64,000 nt of DNA, taken from Vibrio celticus (GTDB lineage Bacteria; Pseudomonadota; Gammaproteobacteria; Enterobacterales; Vibrionaceae). The position numbers and the translations under genes were made by a program. Under the pieces are notes generated by a model, which was not told the DNA's origin, made no database searches, and saw nothing but the letters and a program-made list of their open reading frames with translations. The stretch spans positions 806,001 through 870,000 of the forward strand of contig NZ_AP025463.1 of NCBI RefSeq assembly GCF_024347335.1, read 5' to 3'. Shown piece by piece: positions 46,224 to 54,711 of the stretch (position 1 is its first letter; every line of letters begins with the position of its first letter).

Positions 46224-47755
46224 ATGGCCAAAAAGAGAACTCCAATGAACAAAATCAAAGAGGTATTACGCCTTAAATACGACTGCGGTCTCTCAAATCG
46301 TGGTATCGCTTCTTGCCTTAAACTCGGCCCGTCCACCGTATCAGAACTCCTTACTCGCTTTAAACAAAGCCAACTTGGTTGGCCTCTACCCGACAGTTGC
46401 AGCGATGCAGATCTCACACAGGCGCTGTATCACGGCAAGAAAGTCAGTCGAGATAAAGTTATGCCAGACTTCACTCAATACGCAGTCGAACTCAGGCGTA
46501 AAGGTATGACAAAGATGCTGCTCTGGCAGGAGTATCATGAGCAATATCAAGAGCAAGCTTACGCTTACACTCAGTTCTGCGAGCACTTCACTCGTTGGTT
46601 CAAAACCCAAAAACGCAGCATGCGCCAGCTTCATGTTGCAGGTGATAAACTGTTTATCGATTACTGTGGGCCTCGGCTTCAGGTGGTCAACCCTGACACA
46701 GGCGAAGTGCGCGAAGCGGAGGTGTTCGTCGCGACTTTAGGCGCGTCCAATTACACTTATGTTGAAGCCTTCCCAGCCAAGGGAAGCCCTACTGGTTAGA
46801 GGCGCATGCGAATGCGTTCGAACACTTCGGTGGCGTACCACAACTCTTAGTTCCCGATAACCTACGCAGCGCAGTCACCAAAGCCAATCGTTATGAGCCG
46901 AGACTGAACGACAGCTATCAAAAGCTGGCTAATCACTATCAAACAGCCGTGATGCCTGCTCGCCCCTACAAACCGAAAGACAAAGCCAAGGCAGAGAATG
47001 CCGTGCTCCTAGTAGAACGCTGGATCATGATGCGGTTGCGACACCAAGCCTTCCACACTTTTAAAGAGTTGAATCTCGCCATCCGTGAACTCATGAATGA
47101 GTTAAATCAGCGTGAGATGAAACAGTATGGCGCCAGCCGCCAAGCGCTGTTCGATAAACTCGACAAACCTGCATTAAAGCCACTGCCTAGGCAGCGTTAC
47201 CTGTATACCGAAACTAAACGAGCCAAAGTTGGCCCTGACTATCACATCGAATATCGCCGTCATTACTACTCGGTTCCCCATCAACTTGTTGGTCACCATG
47301 TCGAGTTGGAAGCCTCTAATCGCCTGGTGCAGATCTACCATCAAGGTAACTTGGTGGCCCAGCATCCACGTAGCCAAAGAGAGCGAGGAAACAGCACCCA
47401 ACCAGAGCACATGCCAAGCAACCATCAACATCAGAAGTGGTCGCCAGGGCGCTTGCTTAGCTGGGGAGCCAATATCGGCCCAGCCACACGAGAAGTCGTC
47501 AATAAGATGCTGAACTCCAAGCCTCATCCAGAGCAGTCTTATCGTTCCTGCCTTGGCTTGCTCAGCCTCAGTAAAACCTATGGCGAATCGCGCCTAGAGC
47601 AAGCCTGTAAAGATGCGCTGATGCTGACAAAATCCAATTACACCTTCATCAGCAATTTGTTGAAAAACAATCGTGAAGGACAACTGAGTAAAGACAACAC
47701 GAGTACGCCAAATCTTGTTCATAGCAATGTTCGTGGCCCGAACAGTTATCACTAG
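46224..47755 (+). pseudogene. istA: IS21 transposase IstA, frameshifted
   Basis: N-terminal part (46224 to about 46780) has the HTH (LSNRGIASCLKLGPSTVSELL) and the first catalytic Asp (LFIDYCGP). The frame then shifts by one base between 46771 and 46781: the expected reading continues as GKPYWLEAHANAF in another frame. The rest carries the second Asp (LVPDNLRSAV) and the Glu (DKAKAENAV), then DNA-binding C-terminus to 47755. A single lost base in a CCCAAGCC-like run explains it; IS21 is not known to need a shift here. Confidence 0.9.
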
Positions 47756-47765
47756 GAGAAAGGAT

Positions 47766-48506
47766 ATGAATGCACTGAACGACCAACTCAAAACCCTACG
47801 CTTGAGCCATGCAGCGAAAGCATTAGAGCAGCAGCAAGAGCAACTGACCACCTACGCAGAACTGGACTTCGAGGAAAGGCTAAGCCTACTTCTGGAAAGC
47901 GAGATCTTGAATCGCAATCAGAGCAAAATCCAACGCTTAAAACGACAAGCCAAGCTGAGAGTAGATGCGCAGCCGAGCCAACTTATCTATAAGGAGGGAC
48001 GAAACCTCAATCGTAAACAGATGAGCGAACTTCTGACGGGCAGTTATCTATACAAACACCAGAACATCTTGGTTACAGGCCCAACAGGCGCAGGCAAAAC
48101 GTATCTTGCCTGCGCACTGGCAACCAGCGCCTGTGACCAACAACAAACGGTTAAGTACTACCGATTAACTCGCTTGCTTGACGACCTGACCGCTGGTCGT
48201 CTGGATGGTAGCTATCAAAAGCAACTCCAATCGCTGGCTAAGAAAGCCTTACTGATCCTCGACGACTGGGGGATGGAAAAACTCACTCAAGAGCATGCGG
48301 GTCACTTATTAGAAGTGCTGGAAGAGCGTTATCAAAACAGCAGCACAATCGTCATCAGCCAGTTACCTGTAAGGGAGTGGTACAACATGATCGGCAACGC
48401 CACCGTCGCGGACGCGCTAATGGATCGGCTAGTACACAATAGTCATAGAATAGAACTGGGAGGTGAGTCAATGAGAAAACTGGCGCAATCCGATCACTTA
48501 GAGTAA
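47766..48506 (+). CDS. istB: IS21 helper ATPase IstB
   Basis: 246 residues, complete. AAA+ ATPase that loads target DNA for IstA. Walker A GPTGAGKT, Walker B LLILDDWG and the arginine-containing C-terminal MDRLVHNSHRIEL are present. ATG at 47766 follows AGGAGAAAGG, 10 bases after istA. Confidence 0.95.
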   Translation: MNALNDQLKTLRLSHAAKALEQQQEQLTTYAELDFEERLSLLLESEILNRNQSKIQRLKRQAKLRVDAQPSQLIYKEGRNLNRKQMSELLTGSYLYKHQNILVTGPTGAGKTYLACALATSACDQQQTVKYYRLTRLLDDLTAGRLDGSYQKQLQSLAKKALLILDDWGMEKLTQEHAGHLLEVLEERYQNSSTIVISQLPVREWYNMIGNATVADALMDRLVHNSHRIELGGESMRKLAQSDHLE

Positions 48507-48585
48507 AAATAAGAAGAGGGAAAAACGGTAGGATCAGGTGATCGGAATAAACCGAAACGAGCGATCGCAATCACCGAAATACGCA

Positions 48586-48590
48586 GTTGG
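48586..48590. repeat. IS21 target-site duplication, right copy
   Basis: GTTGG identical to 45989-45993. Confidence 0.9.
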
Positions 48591-48677
48591 ACGGACTTAA
48601 CATTTTTAATAATTATAATTAAGCGAGAGTCAGGCTAATTATTCATATATATCTTGGGTAAGAAATCTGGCTTTCTT

Positions 48678-48687
48678 ATGCCTTTTT
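48678..48687. repeat. IS4 target-site duplication, left copy
   Basis: ATGCCTTTTT directly before the CATAGAC end; repeated exactly after the right end at 50075-50084. Confidence 0.9.
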
Positions 48688-50074
48688 CATAGACAGGATC
48701 TTAAGCTCTAAGCTATTTATTTAGATAGAAAAAAGGCTTCATTTATGATCAGATAATCGTCGCCAAACAAACCACCCATATCAACCGTGAAGCCGATGAC
48801 GATTATCTCCCTACAAAAGCAGTTTAAGCAATTCTTTAATGCTGATAGCCTTCAAAAAATGGCGAAAAGTACAGGACTTATGAAGCGATGTCGGGCTATC
48901 TTACCCGACCAGCTAGTAGTAAGCCTAGTGGCCGCTTTGAGCAAAGGAAACTGCTCATCTATTGCCGATTTACTAAGGCAATTCAATGGGATGTGCTTAA
49001 GCGCTAAAGATACTGTGGCTTATAAGCCCTACCATAACCAGTTAAGAAAAGAAGAATTTCCGATATTCATGCGCCAATTGGCCATGCGAGCGATAGCTCA
49101 GTTTGCTCGCCAGCAGAGTGCCAACCTACCAGATAAACTCGCCACCTTTGATGATGTGCTGCTTCAAGATGGTAGCTCTTTCCACATTCATCGTGACCTT
49201 TCGAACGTTTACCCGAGCCGATTTAAACGCAATCCAGCCGCAGTTGAATGCCATATGACAATGTCTTTAAAAAGCTTTTCTCCAGTCGCAATGAGCATCA
49301 GCGCTGATACAGCATCAGAAAGAGACTTTTGCCCGCCCCAAAACAATGAGTAACAAATTGTTGTTGGCTGACGCAGGGTACCCTGACTTCCAATTCTTTA
49401 CTGAGCTTGAACTGTATGGTGGTTTCTATATTTTCGAGGAGCAAAGTCCCTGAATCCTCATGTTATAGAAGCGAGAAACGGTCAGGGCCGGCATTTATCT
49501 AAACTAGAAGGAAAGAAGCTCAAAGACATCACTCGAGGTACTAATCGCTCACAGGTACTCGACCTTAAAGTTCGTAGTGGTAAGCAAGAATTTAGAGTGG
49601 TAAGACGTTGGTTTGCAGAAGAAAAGCGATTCTGTATTTGGTTAACTAACTTGCCTTCAGGTACCTATACTGCTGATGACATAATGGCGATCTACCGCTG
49701 TCGATGGCAGGTGGAGTTGCTTTTTAAAGAATTAAAATCTCACACAAACTGGCAACGATTTGTCACCGCACAAAAGGCCATCGTTGATGGGCTTATCTGG
49801 GCCAGTTTACTCTCGCTGATCATCAGGCGCAGTACTGCGCTTCAGATAATGCCATCGGTCTCGCTGTTTAAGGCGGCAAAAAATGTGGATGTGTGGCTGT
49901 TGCCCATATTTGAATGTATCAGCCACAAGGCATGGTCAGAAATAGGCAATAAACTGGAATGGGCCTCTAGCTATATATTTAAGAACGCACAAAAGTCCGC
50001 CCAGAGGAAGTCAAAGAAAAACATCACGTTAGACGGGATTTATGCTGGTCTTAATGCTTAAGGTTCAGTCTATG
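48688..50074 (+). mobile_element. IS4-family insertion sequence, 1387 bp
   Basis: Imperfect terminal inverted repeats of about 24 bp (48688-48711 against 50051-50074, 19 matches), beginning CATAGAC on each strand. A perfect 10-bp duplication ATGCCTTTTT flanks it. Single transposase gene, broken. The right repeat overlaps the transposase stop codon. Confidence 0.93.
48796..50061 (+). pseudogene. IS4-family transposase, two frameshifts
   Basis: Three frame segments. 48796-49353 holds the N-terminal part and the first catalytic Asp region (TFDDVLLQDGSSFHIH). About 49346-49453 continues in a second frame with LLLADAGYPD, the second Asp. From about 49453 the first frame resumes with the YRCRWQVELLFKELKSH motif (the Y-2-R-3-E-6-K signature of IS4) to the stop at 50061. 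The shifts lie near GCCCGCCCCAAAAC and near CAAAGTCCCTG. The enzyme cannot be made as one protein. Confidence 0.92.
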
Positions 50075-50084
50075 ATGCCTTTTT
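50075..50084. repeat. IS4 target-site duplication, right copy
   Basis: ATGCCTTTTT, identical to 48678-48687. Confidence 0.9.
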
Positions 50085-50183
50085 AGCTTAATCAAACTTT
50101 TTAGCTTTACGAAATAAGAACTTATTTTTTTTCAATTCAATCTATCGCAATGATAATTCGAATATTATTAAGGTTCAAAAATA

Positions 50184-50213
50184 GAAAAAACCTGCATTTA
50201 TTGAAAATGCAGG
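50184..50213 (-). terminator. Minus-strand terminator, probably of the nfeD unit, now separated by an IS3 element
   Basis: CCTGCATTT/AAATGCAGG with T6 on the minus strand. The nearest minus-strand gene upstream is nfeD, 1.65 kb away across the IS3 element. No other gene could use it. Confidence 0.8.
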
Positions 50214-50286
50214 CCCCATATAGCCCTATCTGGCAGGGTAGTTGTCACTGTTAAAATTTAACCAGTTTGGGCGATAAAGAGTAATT

Positions 50287-50751
50287 GTGTCTCGTATCTC
50301 AGTAGAAAGAAAAGAAGCTATATTGAAGAAGCTGTTGCCTCCATATTCAATGTCAGTTAAAGAAGTGTCGGAAGAGGAAGGAATTAGCACTGCGACCCTG
50401 TATCATTGGCGCAAGCAACTCAGACGTTCAGGAGCCGCAGTGCCAAATAGCAACACTTCATCAGAGCAGTGGTCTGCTCAAACTAAACTCGCCATCGTCG
50501 CTGAAACCTACTCAATGACAGAAAGTGAACTCAGCCAATATTGTCGTGAAAAAGGTCTTTTTCCAGAGCAAATCCAAAGCTGGCGCAGCGATTGTATGCA
50601 AGGGTTTAAGTCGAGTAAAGAGCAGGAAGCTGAAGCAAAGAAGCAGGCTAAAGCTGACAAACTTGAAATCAAAGAGTTGAAGAAAGATTTACGACTCAAA
50701 GAAAAAGCACTCGCTGAAACGGCCGCTCTCTTGGTACTAAGAAAAAGCTGA
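50287..50751 (+). CDS. IS3-family transposase OrfA
   Basis: 154 residues starting at GTG 50287. N-terminal HTH (MSVKEVSEEEGISTATLYHWRKQL) and a second HTH-like part (about 60-98), then a Lys/Glu coiled-coil (about 112-148) for dimerisation. Ends with AGAAAAAGCTGA, where a -1 slip on the A tract would continue into OrfB, the usual way IS3 elements make OrfAB. Confidence 0.88.
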   Translation: MSRISVERKEAILKKLLPPYSMSVKEVSEEEGISTATLYHWRKQLRRSGAAVPNSNTSSEQWSAQTKLAIVAETYSMTESELSQYCREKGLFPEQIQSWRSDCMQGFKSSKEQEAEAKKQAKADKLEIKELKKDLRLKEKALAETAALLVLRKS

Positions 50752-51817
50752 GAGCCTTTACGGGAAGAGCCAGAGGACGACTAACCTCAACCGATGAAAG
50801 GCAGACCATAGTGACTCTTATCCTTGAAGCGAAGCAATGCGGATGTCGTTTAGAGCCAGCTTGCCATGAAGTTCAAATCGACTTGAGAACGTATCGTCGC
50901 TGGTATCAGCAAGGTGAAGTTCAAGCTGACAAAAGGCCAATATGCCTCAGACCTGAGCCTGCTAACAAGCTGTCGCAGGAAGAGCGTGATGCGATAATCG
51001 AGGTGTGTAACCGCTCTGAGTTCGCAAGCTTGCCTCCAACTCAAATCGTCCCGACACTGCTTGATAGAGGTGAGTATATCGCCTCTGAGTCGAGCTACTA
51101 CCGAGTGTTGAGTACGCAGGGCAACTTCACAAACGAGGTCGTCAGCGGAGCAGACAGAAGCAAGCGAAGCCAACCAGTTACACAGCGACGGACTCGAACC
51201 AAGTCTATACGTGGGATATCACTTACTTACCTTCAAAAGTTCGAGGCCAACATTATTACCTGTATGTCATTGAGGACATCTACAGTCGAAAAATTGTTGG
51301 TTATGAAGTGTATGAGCATGAATGCGGTGAGCTGGCGTCACAACTTCTGCAACGAACGTTGATGCGAGAGCAGTGCTTCAATCAAGCGCTGGTTCTTCAC
51401 TCCGATAATGGTGCGCCGATGAAGTCGTTGACGTTCAAAGCCAAAATGGAAGAGTTAGGTATTACTTCATCGTATAGTCGCCCAAGAGTCAGTGATGATA
51501 ACCCGTATGTTGAGTCATTGTTCCGCACGGTAAAGTACATGCCAAGCTGGCCAACAAAGGGCTTTGAAACAATCGATAGTAGCCGAAGTTGGGTTGAAGC
51601 CTTCGTACGCTGGTACAACACCGAGCACAAGCACAGTCAGCTAAATTACGTCACGCCTTCAGAGCGTCACAATGGAAAAGATAAAGAGATCTTGAAGCGT
51701 CGTGTAGAGGTATTGCTCGCTGCAAAACAGCGAAAGCCTGAGCGGTGGTCTGGTGATATCAGGAACTGTGCGCCTGTTGGTGACGTTCACCTAAATCCAG
51801 AAAGAGAAGCTGCTTAA
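50745..51817 (+). pseudogene. IS3-family transposase OrfB, frameshifted
   Basis: Frame -1 to OrfA. The first part (to about 51196) has the HTH_21-like region. Near 51196-51205 the frame shifts again by one base; before the shift the reading is RRTRTKS, after it VYTWDITYLPSK with the first catalytic Asp. The second Asp is in LVLHSDNGAPM and the Glu in NPYVESLFRTVK. A lost C in the CGAACC run would explain it, so the rve integrase domain is cut off from its N-terminus. Confidence 0.9.
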
Positions 51818-51867
51818 TAAGTAAGCAAATGATGACAACTACCTTGAAAAACACCGATAGCACTTGA

Positions 51868-52317
51868 TTATAAAGGTTCTATTATTAGAACTATTCCGTC
51901 TAAAGCGACAATCTTAATTTCGGTGCCAGATGGAATATCTTGACTCGCCTTTGCAGACCAAGAAGAGTCACCGAACTTGATTCGACAGCTACCTTTCTTT
52001 ACGTCTTCACTTAGAATAACGGTTTGACCTACCAATTGCTTTTCTCTTTGGTTTAACTCTCGCCCTGCATCCGATTGCTTGTCATTCGAGAGTTGTCTTC
52101 TCCACCACAACCAAGTCGTGATAAGTGAGAAGCTTGCAAAGGACAGCCATTGCATCTGCCAACCAATTGGTAGAGCACCCAAAAGTGCACCGACCAACAT
52201 GGCAGATATGCCTATCCATAAAAAGTAACCAGCGGTTCCAACCAGTTCAAGTGCAAGCAGTGCTAGACCAAATGCCAGCCAGTGCCAGTGGTTTACTTGT
52301 TCTAGTAATTCGACCAT
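51868..52317 (-). CDS. NfeD family membrane protein (short type)
   Basis: 149 residues. Two or three membrane segments (about 12-60 and 64-72) followed by a small beta-barrel OB-like domain (about 90-148). It lacks the ClpP-class protease domain of long NfeD. Partner of the SPFH protein next door; the pair is E. coli YbbJ-QmcA, linked to membrane microdomain organisation. Begins 3 bases after the qmcA stop. Confidence 0.9.
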   Translation of the reverse strand: MVELLEQVNHWHWLAFGLALLALELVGTAGYFLWIGISAMLVGALLGALPIGWQMQWLSFASFSLITTWLWWRRQLSNDKQSDAGRELNQREKQLVGQTVILSEDVKKGSCRIKFGDSSWSAKASQDIPSGTEIKIVALDGIVLIIEPL

Positions 52318-52320
52318 AAG

Positions 52321-53250
52321 TTAGTCCTTACTACCTTTGTCATTCTTATGTGCAAACATCTCTGCAATACCAGCCACAGAACCCATTAGGCCTGTTGCTT
52401 CAAGCGGTAGCATGATGATCTTGCCGTTTTCTGCTTGGCCAATTGATTTCAGTGCGTCGGTGTAGCCTTGTGCAATAAAGTAATTTACAGCTTGCATGTC
52501 GCCTTGAGCAATCGCCGTCGATACCATTTCTGTCGCTTTCGCTTCTGCTTCTGCAGCACGTTCACGAGCTTCGGCTTGAAGTATTGCAGCTTGTTTTTCA
52601 CCTTCCGCTTTCAGGATTTCTGACTGCTTGTGACCTTCTGCTTTTAGGATCTCTGCTTGTCTTACGCCTTCTGCTTCTAAGATATCAGCACGTTTGTTTC
52701 GTTCTGCCTTCATCTGAGCATTCATTGCAGCGGTAAGATCGGCTGGCGGTTGTACGTCTTTAATCTCAATACGCGTAACTTTTACGCCCCAAGGATTAGT
52801 TGCTTCATCAACGATGTTAAGCAATTTGGTATTGATCATGTCACGTTGGCTGAGCATTTCATCCAGCTCCATCGAGCCAAGTACAGTACGGATATTGGTG
52901 AGGGTTAAGTTACGGATCGCGTGCTCAAGGTCATTTACTTCATAAGCTGCTTTAGGGGCGTCGATAACCTGAACAAAACACACCGCATCAATAACGACGT
53001 TCGCGTTGTCTTTAGAGATGACTTCTTGTGCTGGGATGTCGAGTACACGCTCCATCATGCTGATGCGCTGTCCAACTTTATCAATAAATGGAATGATTAA
53101 GTTAAGACCCGGTTTGAGAGTATGTGTGTATCGTCCGAAGCGTTCAACGGTCCAGTTGTTGCCTTGTGGAACGGTTTTTACGCCGGCGAAAATAAATAAC
53201 AGTGCGACGGCAGTAAAGACGCCAATAGTAATCAAGGTATCAATAGGCAT
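52321..53250 (-). CDS. qmcA: SPFH/band 7 protein QmcA
   Basis: 309 residues. N-terminal membrane anchor (about 5-22), SPFH domain (about 25-195) opening KTVPQGNNWTVERFGRY, a long Ala/Glu-rich coiled coil (about 175-255) with repeated ILKAEGxKQ units, and a short tail. Oligomerises on the membrane in relatives. Operon with NfeD. Confidence 0.93.
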   Translation of the reverse strand: MPIDTLITIGVFTAVALLFIFAGVKTVPQGNNWTVERFGRYTHTLKPGLNLIIPFIDKVGQRISMMERVLDIPAQEVISKDNANVVIDAVCFVQVIDAPKAAYEVNDLEHAIRNLTLTNIRTVLGSMELDEMLSQRDMINTKLLNIVDEATNPWGVKVTRIEIKDVQPPADLTAAMNAQMKAERNKRADILEAEGVRQAEILKAEGHKQSEILKAEGEKQAAILQAEARERAAEAEAKATEMVSTAIAQGDMQAVNYFIAQGYTDALKSIGQAENGKIIMLPLEATGLMGSVAGIAEMFAHKNDKGSKD

Positions 53251-53336
53251 ACAAAGTCCTTTGCAAGTTTAAGTTTTTGAATGTTTATTACTCATACTGG
53301 CGCATATTTAAAGGTGGGGCAAATTTATAAATGAGA

Positions 53337-53370
53337 AATGGGCCATAAAACATTGATTTTATGGCCCATT
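53337..53370. repeat. 14-bp perfect inverted repeat between cnoX and qmcA
   Basis: AATGGGCCATAAAA (53337-53350), 6-base loop, TTTTATGGCCCATT (53357-53370). Probably a terminator-like hairpin for minus-strand cnoX, though the following T tract is short (TTTCTCATTT). Confidence 0.7.
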
Positions 53371-53460
53371 GTGATGTTTTACATTCGAAAATCTAATAGG
53401 TGGATTTGCTTGAATTTAGATTTGATAGTTAACTTACGACTCAGCTGTTACAGAACCTGA

Positions 53461-54315
53461 CTAGTAAAGCAGAGAGTACAACTGTCGACGGTATTTACTC
53501 GCAACCGCGTTACCTTGTCCAAGCGCACTCAAGATATCCATGAATTCTTTCTTCATGTCACCATCGAGAGTATTAAGATCTTTTGCTAGGAAAGACCACA
53601 GTAGATCCATTGCTTCTTCGCTACGGTTCACTTGGTGGTATTGCAGTGCTAATTCAGAGGCCGTTTTAGCATCGCTTGGGTTTTGCTGAAGAGCGGATTC
53701 TAGGGCTTGAATCTCAGGGCTGTCTGCTGCTTGTTTATGAAGTTCAAGCTTTGCAACTAAGCCTTTGTAGTAGTTGTCTTGGTACTCAAGAGGGATAGTT
53801 GCTAGCTGAGCTTCAGCAAGGTCAAATTGTTGCGTTTCTAACAAACACTCTGCGATCGCCAGTTTTACTTCACCTTTATTCGTCAGCTCTGCTGGAAGTT
53901 GCTGCATTGCTGCTAGTGCCTGTGTGTGCTCGCCAGTTTGCATTTGCTCAAGCGCTTGACGCAAAGCAAGTTCATCTTGGCTAGGAAGGTGCTTACTTAG
54001 CATATCGACAATCGCTTCTATGCTTTGAGGGCCACCGAGCCCATCGACAGGTTGACCGTTAACAAACAGTGCAATCGTAGGCAGTGCTTGAACACCAAAC
54101 TGGCTAGCAATCGCTTGTTCTTGCTCGCAATTCAGTAGGGCCAAAGTAAAAGCACCGTTGTATTGCTGAGTTAATGTTTGGAGTTCAGGAATGACTTGGG
54201 CGCTCTCTTGGCTCATTGGTGCCCAAAAATGGATGAGTACAGGGGTCTGCATCGAACCTTCTAATACTTGACGAAAGTTCTGCTCATTAAGTTCAACAAT
54301 ATGCGGAGATTGCAT
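53461..54315 (-). CDS. cnoX: Chaperedoxin CnoX (YbbN-like thioredoxin/TPR protein)
   Basis: 284 residues. Thioredoxin-fold domain (about 5-110) whose active-site position reads HFWAPMSQESAQ, with no CXXC, followed by TPR-like helices (about 115-280). E. coli CnoX binds unfolded proteins and hands them to GroEL or DnaK; without a Cys pair this copy cannot be a classical thioredoxin. Lies after qmcA as ybbN does in E. coli. Confidence 0.9.
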   Translation of the reverse strand: MQSPHIVELNEQNFRQVLEGSMQTPVLIHFWAPMSQESAQVIPELQTLTQQYNGAFTLALLNCEQEQAIASQFGVQALPTIALFVNGQPVDGLGGPQSIEAIVDMLSKHLPSQDELALRQALEQMQTGEHTQALAAMQQLPAELTNKGEVKLAIAECLLETQQFDLAEAQLATIPLEYQDNYYKGLVAKLELHKQAADSPEIQALESALQQNPSDAKTASELALQYHQVNRSEEAMDLLWSFLAKDLNTLDGDMKKEFMDILSALGQGNAVASKYRRQLYSLLY

Positions 54316-54423
54316 TTACGTTCCTTGAGGTTTGTTTTGTGGATACGTTGCAAATATGGGGTGAGAAGTCGGTAACTTCAAGATCTAACTCAGTTATCTC
54401 AGATAAAAAGCGCTAAAAATAGA

Positions 54424-54481
54424 AAAACGCCATGCTTCGATGTTGATAGAGTTGTTATCTCAACATGGAAGGCATAGCGTT
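54424..54481 (-). terminator. Terminator after the 21-residue ORF
   Basis: Long stem on the minus strand: AACGC..ATG..TGTTGA pairing with TCAACA..CAT..GCGTT, followed by TTTCTATTTTT. It implies a short transcript from this intergenic region. Confidence 0.75.
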
Positions 54482-54518
54482 ATCATCGAGGTAGTCAGTG
54501 AGGCGTTGCGTGAGATAC

Positions 54519-54584
54519 TCAAAACAGTATAAACAGCGTAATAGCCAGACCCACACCTACCCAATTAAGGCGGTTTAAAGTCAT
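54519..54584 (-). CDS. Possible 21-residue single-pass membrane peptide
   Basis: ATG at 54584 opens a 21-codon frame ending TGA at 54519. The peptide begins MTLNRLNWVG and continues as an unbroken hydrophobic stretch to the end (residues about 8-21), long enough for a membrane helix. GGAAA lies 4 bases before the ATG, and the terminator at 54424-54481 follows. Coding status is not proven; a small RNA is the alternative. No known family recognised. Confidence 0.4.
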   Translation of the reverse strand: MTLNRLNWVGVGLAITLFILF

Positions 54585-54711
54585 GAGATTTCCAGAGTAG
54601 AACCATCAATTGGGAATAACTGATGGGATAGGATAATCATGACATCTTATTGTTACGGAAAAATTACATCGTTACATTAAAGTTTGCGACTCTGCATTCA
54701 AAGTTAGCAAT

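Larger units (their letters stand above)
45994..48585 (+). mobile_element. IS21-family insertion sequence, 2592 bp
   Basis: Ends are TGCATATTTCGG (left) and CCGAAATACGCA (right), i.e. 5'-TG..CA-3' with imperfect inverted repeats. Several internal subterminal copies of a CCGATCA/ATTTCGG pattern are present at each end, as IS21 elements have multiple transposase sites. A 5-bp GTTGG duplication flanks it. Carries istA (frameshifted) and istB. Confidence 0.95.
50231..51853 (+). mobile_element. IS3-family insertion sequence (ends approximate)
   Basis: Inverted GGTAGTTGTCA (50237-50247) and TGACAACTACC (51833-51843) mark the ends; the outer bases are less alike, so the exact limits and any 3-4 bp duplication are uncertain. 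Carries orfA and an orfB in the -1 frame with a further frameshift. Confidence 0.85.

Noticed and set aside
45994..51853. The three insertion sequences as one composite transposon or genomic island
   Set aside because: The IS21 and IS4 elements each have their own target duplication, no cargo genes lie between them, and the families differ.
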